A stretch of DNA of 64,000 bases from Aquihabitans sp. G128 (GCF_019048865.1 NZ_CP077604.1:1550001-1614000), one strand, 5' to 3'. Positions 9,569 to 18,410 are shown, counted from the stretch's first letter. Translations and numbers: made by a program. The notes: generated by a model from the letters alone, not told the origin.

Positions 9569-10114
9569 TCAGCCGCCACGACCTCCGCCCGCCGGCACGA
9601 GGTGGACGTGGCCGCCGCCCACCGTGCACCCCCAGAGCGAGGCCGGGTCCAGGTAGGCATCGCCTCGGCGCACGCCGAGGTGCACCTCGGTGCCGGCCAC
9701 CCCGACGACCTGGCCGGCGGCCACCCGCTCCCCCACCACGGCCCGCACCGCGGCCAGGAACGAGTACGACGACCGCAACCCGTCGGGGTGGCGCACGGTG
9801 ACGTGCAGGGTCCCGGCCACCGGCCCGGCGAACGCCACCACGCCGGGGCCGATGGCCCGGACCAGGCTCCCCGGCGCCGAGGCGTACGCCAACCCGCGGT
9901 TGCCCGGCAGCCAGGGCTGGGCCGGCGGCCGGAACGGGTCGCGCACCGGCGCCGCCAGCGGCGGACGGTAGGTGCGCGGGCCGGGCGGGCCGCTCCGGGC
10001 GGCGCAGGCGGTGGTCGGAGCCGCCGGCGCGCCGGGTGCCGCCGGGTGGCCCGGGGCCAGCGCCGTGGCGACCGAGAGGGCCAGCGCCGCCACGCGGTGG
10101 AGCAGGCCCGTCAC
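9569..10114 (-). CDS. Exported M23/LytM-fold protein with degenerate zinc site
   Basis: A 181-residue protein with a signal-like N-terminus, then a LytM (peptidase M23) fold. Against the family pattern GHRGxDLA, this protein reads GNRGLAYA, so the zinc-binding His and Asp are Asn and Ala. Against the C-terminal HxH it reads EVH, losing the first His. Only one of the four usual zinc ligands remains, so it is probably not an active peptidase; inactive LytM proteins such as EnvC act as amidase activators. An M23 gene between whiG and rpsB is also found in Streptomyces, so the position is conserved. Confidence 0.8.
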   Translation of the reverse strand: MTGLLHRVAALALSVATALAPGHPAAPGAPAAPTTACAARSGPPGPRTYRPPLAAPVRDPFRPPAQPWLPGNRGLAYASAPGSLVRAIGPGVVAFAGPVAGTLHVTVRHPDGLRSSYSFLAAVRAVVGERVAAGQVVGVAGTEVHLGVRRGDAYLDPASLWGCTVGGGHVHLVPAGGGRGG

Positions 10115-10181
10115 CGCCCCGCACCCCCTGCCCGCGAGCCCGGCCGGCCGGAGGGGCCCGGCGCGGCGCCGGCGCGGTGGG

Positions 10182-10946
10182 CTAGGCGGTCTCGCGCTGC
10201 GCAGCCTGCAGGCGGCTGCGGAGCTGGAGGACGGCCTTGGTGTGGATCTGGCTGACCCGGCTCTCGGTGACCTTGAGGACCTGGCCGATCTGGGCGAGGG
10301 TCAGGTTCTCGAAGTAGTAGAGGGTGAGCACGATCTTCTCGCGCTCGGGCATGCGCTCGATGGCCTCGGCCAGCTGGCCCCGCATCTCGCGCAGCTCGAG
10401 CTGGGCCCCCGGCCCGGCGGCCTGGTCCGGGATGGTGTCGGCCAGCGTCGTGCTCTCGCTGCGATCGCCGAGCATCTCGTCCAGCGCCGCCATGCCGGTG
10501 AGCGACAGCTGCCCGAGCACCTGCTGCAGCTGGGCCTCGGAGTAGCCCAGCTCGGTGGCCAGCTCCTGCTCGGTGGGCGACCGGCGCAGCCGGGCCTCCA
10601 GCTTGGAGAAGGCCCGCTCGACCGAGCGGCCCTTGGCCCGCACCGACCGAGGCACCCAGTCGATCGACCGCAGCTCGTCGAGGATGGCGCCCTTGATGCG
10701 CGAGATCGCGTAGGTCTCGAACTTGAAGCCCCGGCTGGGGTCGAACTTCTCGATGGCGTCGATCAGCCCGAAGATGCCGTAGCTCACGAGGTCGGACTGC
10801 TCGACGTTCTGGGGCAGGCCGACGCCCACGCGGCCGGCCACGTACTTGACCAGCGGGGAGTAGTGCAGGATCAGGCGGTCGCGGCGGTCCCGGGTGGGGG
10901 CGGCGCGGTAGCTCGTCCAGAGCTCTGCGATGCCGTCGGCCGTCAT
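10182..10946 (-). CDS. whiG: RNA polymerase sigma factor, WhiG/FliA type
   Basis: A 254-residue sigma-28-class factor with regions 2, 3 and 4 in order: [13 protein letters not shown] and [15 protein letters not shown] (region 2), [24 protein letters not shown] (2.4/3), and the helix-turn-helix near [24 protein letters not shown] (region 4). In Streptomyces WhiG triggers sporulation; in motile bacteria FliA drives flagellar genes. Which applies here cannot be decided from the window, which has no flagellar genes. It lies between xerC and the M23-fold gene, as in Streptomyces. Confidence 0.92.
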   Translation of the reverse strand: MTADGIAELWTSYRAAPTRDRRDRLILHYSPLVKYVAGRVGVGLPQNVEQSDLVSYGIFGLIDAIEKFDPSRGFKFETYAISRIKGAILDELRSIDWVPRSVRAKGRSVERAFSKLEARLRRSPTEQELATELGYSEAQLQQVLGQLSLTGMAALDEMLGDRSESTTLADTIPDQAAGPGAQLELREMRGQLAEAIERMPEREKIVLTLYYFENLTLAQIGQVLKVTESRVSQIHTKAVLQLRSRLQAAQRETA

Positions 10947-10964
10947 GGGTACCTCGTCGGCTGA

Positions 10965-11867
10965 TCAGGCACGGGGATGAGTCTGCTCGAACACCTGGCG
11001 CAGCCGCTCCCGGCTCACGTGGGTGTAGATCTGCGTGGTCGCCAGGTCCTCGTGGCCCAGCAGCTCCTGGACGGCCCGGAGGTCGGCGCCCCCGTCGAGC
11101 AGGTGGGTGGCGAAGGTGTGGCGCAGGGCGTGGGGGTGGGTGGGCTCCACGGCGCGCCGATCGAGGATGCGGCGCACGTCGCGTGGCGTGAGCGGGCGGC
11201 CCCGCAGGTTGAGGAACACCACCTCGGGATCGTCGCCGGGCTCGGCCAGGGCCCCCCGGCCGTCGGCGAACCAGGACCGCAACGCGGCCACGGACGGCTC
11301 GCTCAGCGGCACGACGCGCTCCTTCGAGCCCTTGCCCCAGACGGTGGTGCGGCCACGATCGAGGTCGAGGTCGCCGCGGCGCAGCCCGCAGAGCTCGGCC
11401 ACGCGCAGGCCGCTGCCGTAGAGGACCTCGACCACGGCGTCGTCGCGGAGCCGGCGCGCTCGGGACCGCGGGTCGTCCGGGCCCGCCAGCTCGGCGCCGG
11501 TGCGGACCGGCTCCTCCAGCAGCTGCCCGAGCTGCTCGTCGTGCAGGATCCGCGGCAGCCGCCCGGTGCCGCGCGGGGCCCGAAGCGTGACCGAGGGGTC
11601 GACCGCGAGCCGACCCGAGCGGGTGGCCCACCGGAAGTAGCGGCGCAGCGCCGAGGTGCGACGGGCGATGGTGCGCGGCGCCGACGGCCGATCGGCGAGG
11701 TCGACGAGGTAGCGGCGCAGGGCGCGCCGGTCGACCGCCTCCGGCCCCGACACCCCGGACCGCTCCGCCCAGGCCGTGAAGTCGGCGAGATCGCTCCGGT
11801 ACGCCTCGATGGTGGCGGGAGCCGCGGCGGTGAGCGTCCCGAGGAATCCACCGACGTCCCAGCTCAC
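10965..11867 (-). CDS. xerC: Tyrosine recombinase XerC
   Basis: XerC resolves chromosome dimers at dif together with a partner recombinase. The 300-residue protein has the N-terminal SAM-like domain and a complete active site: Arg in GLRVAEL, Lys in GKGSKERVVPL, the HALRHTFATH box, His in LLGHEDLATT and the Tyr in IYTHVS. I prefer the GTG at 11867 (VSWDVGGFL), preceded by GGTGGGG; an ATG at 11927 would add 20 unconserved residues. It ends 18 bases before whiG. Confidence 0.93.
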   Translation of the reverse strand: MSWDVGGFLGTLTAAAPATIEAYRSDLADFTAWAERSGVSGPEAVDRRALRRYLVDLADRPSAPRTIARRTSALRRYFRWATRSGRLAVDPSVTLRAPRGTGRLPRILHDEQLGQLLEEPVRTGAELAGPDDPRSRARRLRDDAVVEVLYGSGLRVAELCGLRRGDLDLDRGRTTVWGKGSKERVVPLSEPSVAALRSWFADGRGALAEPGDDPEVVFLNLRGRPLTPRDVRRILDRRAVEPTHPHALRHTFATHLLDGGADLRAVQELLGHEDLATTQIYTHVSRERLRQVFEQTHPRA

Positions 11868-11933
11868 GTCCCCACCGTACCGAACCCGGGGGCGCCGTGA
11901 TCCGGATCCCGGGGCGACCCGGCGCACGCGCCG

Positions 11934-13163
11934 TCACCGCCCGCCACCAGGTGCTCTACGCGCGTAGGGACGGGTCCGCTCATACCAGCCGCCCACCCTC
12001 GCGAGGTGGCCCTGCGCTTCGAGGTGGAGCAAGGCCCCGCTCACCGCCTCGATGCTCAGCCCGGTTCGCCCCACCACCTCGGGCAGCGCAGCCGGCTGCT
12101 CGTCCAGCGCGGCCAGCACCGTGCGCTGGTCCGGGCTCAGCGAGGCGCCGCCCACTTCCCCGGCGGTGGCGGACGGGCGAACGGCCGCCGGGGCCAGCCC
12201 GATGGCGTCGAGCACGTCGGTCGGCGATCGGGCGATGGCGGCCCCGTCGAAGAGCAGATCGTTGGTGCCGGCGGCGGAGCGGGAGCTGGGGTGGCCCGGC
12301 ACGGCCAGCACCGGCGTCGAGCGGTCGAGCGCCTCGCCGGCGGTGAGGATCGACCCGCCGGTGACCCGGGACTCGACGACCAGGACGGCATCGGCCAGGC
12401 CTGCGATGATCCGGTTCCGGGCCGGGAACCTCCAGGTGGTCGGCCGCTCGCCCAGCGGCACCTCGGAGAGCACGACGCCGGCCGCCTCCACGTTGCGGTG
12501 GAGGTCGACGTGGCGCCGCGGGTAGACGACATCGAGGCCCGACGCCACGACCCCGATCGGCCGGCCGGGCTCCGGCACCGCGGGGCCCGGCGCCGGGCCC
12601 GCTCCGAGGCCGGCGCCGGCCAGGGCGCGGAGCGCCCCCTCGTGGGCGGCACCGTCGATGCCGAGCGCCAGCCCCGACACGATCGCCACGCCCACCAGCG
12701 CCAGCTCCTCGCACCACGCCCGGGCCAGCTCGCGGCCGGCGCGGGTGGCGTTCCGGGTCCCCACCACCGCCACCGCCGGCCCGGTGAGGGCGGCGGTGCC
12801 ACCCGAGGCGAACAGGATGGCCGGCGGCGCGGGGTCCTCCGCCAGCCGCTGGGGGTAGCCGGGCTGGCCGAGCACCAGGACGAGCCGGCCGGCGGCGCGG
12901 TGGCGGGCCAGCTCCGACCCCGGATCGAGCTGGCGGGCGGCGTGGACCAGGCGCTCCTTGGCCACCGGCCGGGGCGGCCGCAGCAGGGCACCGAGGGCTG
13001 CGACCCGCTCCGGCGCGCCGGCCACGAGCGCCGCCCACGCCTCGACGGCCCCCTCCTCCTGGTGGCAGCGCAGGAGGGTGGCGGGCCCGATCCCCGAGAC
13101 CGAGGCCAGCGCGACGAGGTGGGCGGCCACCAGGTCGTCGACCGCGAGGTCCTCGGCGCTCAT
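11934..13163 (-). CDS. dprA: DNA-processing protein DprA
   Basis: DprA loads RecA on incoming single-stranded DNA during natural transformation, and is present in many non-competent bacteria too. The 409-residue protein has an N-terminal helix-hairpin-helix region (VSGIGPATLL), the Rossmann core (VAVVGTRNATRAG, IVSGLALGIDGAAHEGAL, WRFPARNRIIAGL, TGGSILTAGEA) and a C-terminal winged-helix domain. The ATG at 13163 overlaps the comM stop as ATGA. The region around 12580 adds a short Gly/Pro-rich insert. ComM and DprA as a coupled pair suggest a DNA-uptake or recombination role. Confidence 0.95.
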   Translation of the reverse strand: MSAEDLAVDDLVAAHLVALASVSGIGPATLLRCHQEEGAVEAWAALVAGAPERVAALGALLRPPRPVAKERLVHAARQLDPGSELARHRAAGRLVLVLGQPGYPQRLAEDPAPPAILFASGGTAALTGPAVAVVGTRNATRAGRELARAWCEELALVGVAIVSGLALGIDGAAHEGALRALAGAGLGAGPAPGPAVPEPGRPIGVVASGLDVVYPRRHVDLHRNVEAAGVVLSEVPLGERPTTWRFPARNRIIAGLADAVLVVESRVTGGSILTAGEALDRSTPVLAVPGHPSSRSAAGTNDLLFDGAAIARSPTDVLDAIGLAPAAVRPSATAGEVGGASLSPDQRTVLAALDEQPAALPEVVGRTGLSIEAVSGALLHLEAQGHLARVGGWYERTRPYARRAPGGGR

Positions 13164-14671
13164 GCCACCAGCCCCTGCACCCCGACCACGTCGGCTCGGA
13201 GCTGGAGCGCGGTGCCGACGTGGCCGGCGGTGAGCGGGCCGTCGTGGCCGTCGAGGTCGGCCAGCGTCAGCGCCACCCGCTTCACCCGGGTGAGGCCGCG
13301 GGCGCTGAGCCGCCCCGACCCGAGGACCGTCGTCAGCAAGGCGTGGGCGTCGTCGGCCAGCGCCGCCCACCGCTCGAGCTCGGAGCCCTGCAGCTCGGCG
13401 TTGGCCCGCACGCCCCGCTCCTGGGCCCGCGCCCGGGCGGCCACCACGCGCGCCGCCACGACCGCGGTGGGCTCGCCCGGCTCGCCACCCAGCAGCTGCT
13501 GCACCTCCGGTCGCAGGACGTCGACCCGGAGGTCGAAGCGGTCGAGCAGCGGCCCCGACAACCGGCGCTGGTACCGCACCAGCAGCCCGACGGGGCACCG
13601 GCACGCCCCGGGTCGACCGGCCTCCCCGCACGGGCACGGGTTCATGGCGGCCACGAGGAGGACCCGGGCCGGCAGCTCGGCGGAGAAGCGGGCGCGGCTG
13701 ATCCGGATGACGCCCTCCTCCAGCGGCTGGCGCAGGGCGTCGAGCACCGTGGGGTTGAACTCCGCCAGCTCGTCGAGGAAGAGGACCCCCGAGCTGGCCA
13801 TCGAGACCTCGCCCGGGCGCATGGCCTCGGTGCCCCCGCCCACGAGGGCCACCATGGTGGCGGTGTGGTGAGGGGCCCGGAACGGGGGCCGGCGCACCAG
13901 CCCGCCCCCGAGCGAGAGGCCGGCGGCGGAGTGCACCCGGGTGGCCTCCATGGCCTGGTCGCGCTCGAGGTCGGGCAGCAGGCCCGGGAGGCGGCTCGCC
14001 AGCATCGTCTTGCCGGCGCCGGGCGGGCCGACCATGAGCAGGTGGTGGCCGCCCGCCGCCGCCACCTCCAGCGCGCGGCGCACGACGGGCTGGCCCCGCA
14101 CGTCGGCCAGGTCCAGGACCTCCGCCAGCTCCTGGCCGACCCCGACGACGGGGTGGTCGGGCCAGGGCTCGTCGCCCCGGAGGGCGAGCACCAGCTCGAG
14201 CAGGGTGGCGACGGGCCGCACCTTCGGGCCCTCGACGAGGACGGCATCGGGGGCCGAGGCCACCGCCACCACCACCTCGTCGCACTCGACGGCGTCGACC
14301 AGCGGCACGGTGCCGGGGACCGGACGGACGGTGCCGTCGAGGCCCAGCTCGCCGAGGAAGCCCATGCGGGCGACCGCAGCGGCCTCGAGGTCGCCGTTCG
14401 CCACCAGGACGCCCACCGCCATGGCCAGGTCCAGGCCGGCCCCGGCCTTGCGGGTGCCCGACGGGGCCAGGTTGACGGTGATGCGCTGCACCGGCCACTT
14501 CACGCCGGCGGCGAGCACCGCGGCACGGACGCGGTCCCGCGCCTCGCGGCACGCCGCGCCGGGCAGGCCGACGATGGTGAGGCCGGGCAAGCCGGGCCCG
14601 ACGTGGACCTCGACGGTGACGGGGTGGCCGTCGACGCCTCGGACGATGGCAGCGGGGATGCTCGCGGTCAC
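13160..14671 (-). CDS. comM: Mg-chelatase-like AAA+ ATPase ComM (YifB)
   Basis: ComM is a hexameric helicase that helps branch migration of the RecA-made transformation intermediate. The 503-residue protein has the N-terminal ChlI-like domain (PGLPGLTIVGLPGAACREARDR cut across residues 25-46), Walker A GPPGAGKT, Walker B GVLFLDELAEF, and the Cys-rich block NPCPCG...CRCP. I chose the GTG at 14671 because GAGGAGG sits 8 bases upstream; the frame stays open further but codes unconserved sequence. A 182-base gap separates it from the enoyl-CoA hydratase gene. Confidence 0.95.
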   Translation of the reverse strand: MTASIPAAIVRGVDGHPVTVEVHVGPGLPGLTIVGLPGAACREARDRVRAAVLAAGVKWPVQRITVNLAPSGTRKAGAGLDLAMAVGVLVANGDLEAAAVARMGFLGELGLDGTVRPVPGTVPLVDAVECDEVVVAVASAPDAVLVEGPKVRPVATLLELVLALRGDEPWPDHPVVGVGQELAEVLDLADVRGQPVVRRALEVAAAGGHHLLMVGPPGAGKTMLASRLPGLLPDLERDQAMEATRVHSAAGLSLGGGLVRRPPFRAPHHTATMVALVGGGTEAMRPGEVSMASSGVLFLDELAEFNPTVLDALRQPLEEGVIRISRARFSAELPARVLLVAAMNPCPCGEAGRPGACRCPVGLLVRYQRRLSGPLLDRFDLRVDVLRPEVQQLLGGEPGEPTAVVAARVVAARARAQERGVRANAELQGSELERWAALADDAHALLTTVLGSGRLSARGLTRVKRVALTLADLDGHDGPLTAGHVGTALQLRADVVGVQGLVA

Positions 14672-14853
14672 GGCGGTGACCTCCTCGGCCCCGCACCGCG
14701 GGGCCCTCGACTCGGAACGAGGAGGAGGGCCCTGACACCGGCCGACGAAGCGCAGCCCGGGACGCCGGGCGAGGATCGGCCCCGCGCAGGAGGCCGCCGG
14801 CACCCTACCGCTGGGCAGTGACAGCGGAAAGGCCGAGGGGGAGCGAGCCGCCC

Positions 14854-15648
14854 TCAGCGGCCGGTGTAGCGGGGCTCGCGCTTCTGGATGAACGCGGCGA
14901 TGGCCTCGGCGGTGTCGCCGGTGCCGAAGTTGACGCTCTGGGCCGCCGCCTCGGCGGCCAGCGCCTCGGCCAGGGTCGAGGTCGAGGACCGATCGAGCAG
15001 CGCCTTCGACTGCGCCAGGGCGATCGGCGGCCCCGCCGCGAGCTGCCGGGCCCAGTCCTCCACCAGGGCGTCGAGCTCGGCGACCGGGACCACCCGGTTC
15101 ACCAGGCCGATGCGCTCGGCCTCGGCCCCGTCGATGATGGGGGCCAGCAGGGCCAGCTCCTTCGCCTTGTGCAGGCCGGCGCGCCGGGGCAGGAACCACG
15201 AGCCGCCGAAGTCCAGCGAGAGGCCGCGCTTGGCGAAGATCTCGGAGAAGCGGCTCCGATCCGAGGCCACCACCAGGTCGCACGCCAGCGCCAGGTTGAG
15301 CCCGGCGCCCACCGCCACGCCGTCGATGCGGGCGAGGGTGGGCTGGGGCACGGCGTGCAGGGCCAGGCAGGCCTGGTTGACGTAGCGCATGTGGGCCAGC
15401 CAGTGGCGCTCCGGTGCCTCGCCGAGGTCGGCACCGGCGCAGAAGTCGGTGCCCTCCCCGGTGACCACGACGGCCCGGACGGCGGCGTCGGCGGCCACCC
15501 AGCCGAACGCCGCGGTGAGCTGGCCCCACATCACGTCGTTGATCGCGTTCTTGCGCCGCGGGTTCACCAGGGTGACCGTGGCGACCCCGTCGACGAGCTC
15601 GGTGCGGAGGTGCTCGGTGTCGGCCGGCTGGGCGTTGGTGGCTGCCAT
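14854..15648 (-). CDS. Enoyl-CoA hydratase/isomerase family protein
   Basis: A crotonase-fold enzyme of 264 residues, starting at the ATG at 15648. The CoA and oxyanion-hole segments are present (GEGTDFCAGADLGE, DGVAVGAGLNLALACDLVVAS), followed by the FAKRGLSLDFGGSWFLPR block where one catalytic acid is normally found. Substrate cannot be told from sequence; members hydrate or isomerise enoyl-CoAs in fatty-acid breakdown. It stands alone between comM and a divergent pair of tiny genes and is not a conserved part of the surrounding housekeeping cluster. Confidence 0.88.
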   Translation of the reverse strand: MAATNAQPADTEHLRTELVDGVATVTLVNPRRKNAINDVMWGQLTAAFGWVAADAAVRAVVVTGEGTDFCAGADLGEAPERHWLAHMRYVNQACLALHAVPQPTLARIDGVAVGAGLNLALACDLVVASDRSRFSEIFAKRGLSLDFGGSWFLPRRAGLHKAKELALLAPIIDGAEAERIGLVNRVVPVAELDALVEDWARQLAAGPPIALAQSKALLDRSSTSTLAEALAAEAAAQSVNFGTGDTAEAIAAFIQKREPRYTGR

Positions 15649-15669
15649 GGGCCGACCATACTGAGGCCC

Positions 15670-15780
15670 ATGGGCTTCAACCCGCACCGCGTCCACAAGC
15701 GCACCCCCGCCGACTACGCCATGGTGGCGGGCGCCGTGCTGGCGTGCGTGCTCCTCCTCGCCTGGGCCTTCCTCGGGTGA
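15670..15780 (+). CDS. Small single-pass membrane protein (36 aa)
   Basis: A short reading frame starting at ATG 15670, with a basic N-terminus (HRVHKRTP) and one hydrophobic segment (AMVAGAVLACVLLLAWAFLG) that reaches the C-terminus. It is divergent from the enoyl-CoA hydratase, starting 21 bases from it, and its TGA overlaps the GTG of the next gene as GTGA. That overlap is the main evidence that it is translated. No family recognised; function unknown. Confidence 0.6.
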   Translation: MGFNPHRVHKRTPADYAMVAGAVLACVLLLAWAFLG

Positions 15781-15992
15781 GCGCACCGGGCGACGACGAG
15801 GTCACCGTCACCCGCGTCCAGCCCTACCAGGCCCGCAAGGCCTACCGCTGCCCCGGCTGCCAGCAGGAGATCCCGGCCGGCACCGGCCATGTGGTGGCCG
15901 TGCCGGTCGCCGCCGCCGACGCCGACCTCCGCCGCCACTGGCACCACGGCTGCTGGGAGCACCGGGCGCGGCGTCGCCCCGGCCGGCGCTGA
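15777..15992 (+). CDS. Small zinc-binding protein, actinobacterial family
   Basis: A 71-residue protein beginning at the GTG at 15777, overlapping the preceding stop by four bases. It has CPGC near residue 36 and HWHHGCW near residue 55, giving Cys/His ligands for one zinc. I have seen the same pattern (YRCPGC.QEI...HVVA.P...RRHWH..CW) in short streptomycete proteins loosely labelled ATP/GTP-binding; that label has no visible basis here because there is no P-loop. The role is unknown. It converges on yraN with 7 bases between them. Confidence 0.72.
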   Translation: MSAPGDDEVTVTRVQPYQARKAYRCPGCQQEIPAGTGHVVAVPVAAADADLRRHWHHGCWEHRARRRPGRR

Positions 15993-15999
15993 CGGGGCC

Positions 16000-16350
16000 C
16001 TAGAACGCGCCTTGGATGACCTCGACGCCGCTGGGCAGCACGGCCGCCACGTCGAAGCGGACCGAGTGCGGCGCGAACGGCGGGTCGCCCTCGGCCAGCC
16101 ACCGGGCGGCGAGCCCCCGGATCCGGCGCTGCTTGGTGGCCGTCACCGCCTCCGCCGGGTGCCCGAAGGCCAGCGAGCTGCGCGTCTTGACCTCGCACAC
16201 CACGATGCACCGGTCGATCGCGCAGATCAGGTCGAGCTCGCCGTCGCGGCAGCGCCAGTTGCGCGCCACCACCGCGTAGCCCGCCGCCTCGTACCAGGCC
16301 GCCGCCCGGTCCTCCCCCGCCGCCCCCAGCCGCTGCCGGGCCGCCGTCAC
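16000..16350 (-). CDS. yraN: UPF0102 protein YraN, endonuclease-like fold
   Basis: A 116-residue member of UPF0102, a family with a Holliday-resolvase/restriction-endonuclease fold. The candidate active site is visible as GELDLI followed by CEVKTR, the Asp and Glu-x-Lys of a PD-(D/E)xK nuclease. The start is the GTG at 16350, which overlaps the DUF2469 stop as GTGA. YraN next to DUF2469 and near comM/dprA is standard actinobacterial order. The true substrate of the family is not established. Confidence 0.9.
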   Translation of the reverse strand: MTAARQRLGAAGEDRAAAWYEAAGYAVVARNWRCRDGELDLICAIDRCIVVCEVKTRSSLAFGHPAEAVTATKQRRIRGLAARWLAEGDPPFAPHSVRFDVAAVLPSGVEVIQGAF

Positions 16351-16652
16351 AGGTCGAGGTCGGTCTTGGCGAGCTCCTCGATGTTCACGTCCTTGAACGT
16401 GACGATGCGGACCGACGGCACGAAGCGCATCTTGGTCTGGCGGTACATGTCCCAGACCCAGGCGTCGCGCAGCTCGACCTCGACCCAGGTGCGCCCGCCG
16501 TCGGTGTGGACCACCTGGTCGACCGAGTTGGCGAGGTAGAAGCGACGCTCGGTCTCCACGACGTAGCGGAACGTGGGAGAGACGTCGCGGTACTCCTGGA
16601 AGAGCTGGTGCTCGATCTCGGCCTCGTACTGCTCGAGGTCGTCGGCGCTCAC
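16347..16652 (-). CDS. DUF2469 protein, conserved in actinobacteria
   Basis: A 101-residue acidic protein starting MSADDLEQYE and containing YRDVSPTFRYVVETERRFYLAN and WDMYRQTKMRFVPSVRIVTFKDVNIEEL, the hallmark blocks of DUF2469. The family is almost confined to Actinobacteria and sits between rplS/lepB/rnhB and yraN. No biochemical function is known. Its stop overlaps the yraN start, so both are probably made from one message. It is one of the better phylum markers in this window. Confidence 0.9.
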   Translation of the reverse strand: MSADDLEQYEAEIEHQLFQEYRDVSPTFRYVVETERRFYLANSVDQVVHTDGGRTWVEVELRDAWVWDMYRQTKMRFVPSVRIVTFKDVNIEELAKTDLDL

Positions 16653-16772
16653 CGGGCACCTCGAGGGTGCGGCGGGCGGATGGGCGAGCAGACCATGGTC
16701 ACGCTCCGATGGTACGCCCCGGGTCTGACGAACGGGACCGGTCCACCGGCACGCAGCCGTGCGGACCCGCGA

Positions 16773-17120
16773 TCACCAGTCGCGCTTCTCCTTGACCTTG
16801 GCGGCCTTGCCGATGCGATCGCGGAGGTAGTACAGCTTCGCCCGGCGCACGTCGCCCCGGGTGTAGATCTCGATCTTCTCGATGATCGGCGAGTGCAGCG
16901 GGAAGGTGCGCTCGACGCCGACGCCGTAGGACAGCTTCCGGACCGTGAAGGTCTCCTGGATGCCACCGTTCTGGCGACGGATGACCACGCCCTGGAAGAC
17001 CTGCACGCGCTGCTTGTTGCCCTCGACCACGCGGACGTGGACCTTGAGGGTGTCACCAGGGGCGAAGTCGGGGTGGTCGGTCCGAAGGCTGGCCTGGTCG
17101 ATGAGGTCGGTGCGGTTCAT
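16773..17120 (-). CDS. rplS: 50S ribosomal protein L19
   Basis: L19 lies at the 30S-50S interface. The 115-residue protein has the typical [45 protein letters not shown] and [17 protein letters not shown] blocks. The start is the ATG at 17120 with AGGATC upstream. It follows trmD in the conserved order rpsP-khpA-rimM-trmD-rplS. In most actinobacteria lepB and rnhB come next; here DUF2469 follows directly after a 120-base gap. Confidence 0.97.
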   Translation of the reverse strand: MNRTDLIDQASLRTDHPDFAPGDTLKVHVRVVEGNKQRVQVFQGVVIRRQNGGIQETFTVRKLSYGVGVERTFPLHSPIIEKIEIYTRGDVRRAKLYYLRDRIGKAAKVKEKRDW

Positions 17121-17215
17121 CACGTGATCCTGGGAAGAGACTCGAGGGTGCGCCCGGGGCCCAACGGCCCGAACGACGAAGGGCAAAGCTAGACGCCCAC
17201 CGGGGAGCGGGCCAA

Positions 17216-17235
17216 CTCCGGCGACCGTCCCGGAG
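17216..17235 (-). terminator. Possible hairpin downstream of trmD
   Basis: CTCCGG and CCGGAG pair across an 8-base loop, 15 bases past the trmD stop on the minus strand. No T-run follows, as is usual in GC-rich actinobacteria, so this is only a candidate attenuator or terminator before rplS. Confidence 0.3.
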
Positions 17236-17249
17236 CCGTCACGCAGCCG

Positions 17250-17997
17250 TCAGGGCGTGGGGTCCTCGGGCCGCGTGGCGAGGTCGAACTCGGCCAGGAG
17301 CTTCGCGTCGGCCGCCGTCAGGCCGCCTCGAGCGGCCAGCAGGTCCGGCCTCCGGTCACGGGTGCGGGCCAGGGCCTGGGCGCGCCGCCAGCGGGCGATG
17401 CGGCCGTGGTCGCCCGAGCGCAGCACATCGGGCACGTCCCAGTCGCGGAAGGTGGCGGGGCGGGTGAAGTGGGGGGTACTCGAGCAGGCCGTCGCTGAAG
17501 GACTCGTCCTCGCCGGAGGAGGCGTTGCCCATGACCCCGGGCACCAGGCGGCCCACGGCCTCCAGCACCACCATGGCCGCCACCTCTCCCCCGCCGAGCA
17601 CGTAGTCGCCGATGGAGAGCTCGCCGTCGCACAGGTGCTCGGTCACCCGGGCGTCCACGCCCTCGTAGCGCCCGCAGAGCAGGCTGAACCCGTCGCCGGC
17701 CGCCAGCTCGCGGGCCAAGCCCTGGTCGAGGCGCCGCCCGCCGGGCCCCAGGAGCAGGAGCGGCCGGGGTGGCTGGACCCGCTCGACCACGGCGAAGACC
17801 GGCTCGGCCATGAGCACCATCCCCGCGCCGCCGCCGAACGGCGAGTCGTCGACCGTGCGGTGCACGTCGGTGGTCTCCGAGCGCAGGTCGTGCACGCGCA
17901 GGTCCAGCAGGTCGCGCTCCTGGGCCTTGCCGAGCAGCGCCTGGCCGGCGAAGTCCGACACCAGGGTCGGGAAGATGGTGAAGACGTCGATCCGCAT
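17250..17997 (-). pseudogene. trmD: tRNA (guanine37-N1)-methyltransferase TrmD, frame broken
   Basis: TrmD methylates G37 of tRNAs reading CNN codons and prevents frameshifting; it is usually essential. From ATG 17997 the frame reads normal TrmD ([44 protein letters not shown]) and then turns to nonsense. The C-terminal domain ([20 protein letters not shown] to the stop at 17250) continues in another frame. The switch is at a run of six G on the plus strand, 17471-17476; with five, the protein would read ...[14 protein letters not shown] as in the family. A sequencing error or a recent mutation are both possible; error is more likely for an essential gene. Confidence 0.88.
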
Positions 17998-18116
17998 CGG
18001 CGCCAGCGTGGCACAGCGGGCCCGCGGCGCCGCCCGCCTCGGCCGGGGCGCGGCCGCGTCATCCGCGCACAGCGGTAGCTTCGGACCTGGCGGTACGGAC
18101 CCCTGAGGAGCACACC

Positions 18117-18410
18117 ATGGATGTCGGACCCCCGGAACTGCTGATCATCTTGGTGATCGCCCTCGTCCTGTTCGGCGGGGCCAAGCTGCCCCAGCTGGCC
18201 AAGGGCCTCGGCGGCGCCAAGCGCGAGTACGAGCGTGGCCTGCGCGGCGACACCGATCCCGAGCCCGAGGCCACGACCGTCGTCGTGGAGGCCCCTGCGG
18301 TGGCCGCCGAAGCCGCGGTCGTCGACACCACCGGCACGGTCGCCGCCGTCGAGCCCGACGCGACGGTCACCACCACGACCACCACGGTCGAGCACACCAC
18401 CGACGCCTGA
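18117..18410 (+). CDS. tatA: Sec-independent translocase protein TatA
   Basis: TatA forms the pore-like part of the twin-arginine export machine. The 97-residue protein has the N-terminal membrane helix (LLIILVIALVLFGGAKLP), the conserved FG hinge, the amphipathic helix (QLAKGLGGAKREYERGL) and a Glu/Val/Thr-rich tail ending in a Thr run. RBS GAGGAG lies just before the ATG. It is unusual in lying on the opposite strand inside the rimM-trmD interval, splitting that operon. tatB and tatC are not in the window. Confidence 0.9.
   Translation: MDVGPPELLIILVIALVLFGGAKLPQLAKGLGGAKREYERGLRGDTDPEPEATTVVVEAPAVAAEAAVVDTTGTVAAVEPDATVTTTTTTVEHTTDA

Noticed and set aside
11868..11927. ATG 11927 as xerC start
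   Set aside because: Adds an unconserved Arg/Gly-rich leader; GTG 11867 has the better RBS and matches the family length.
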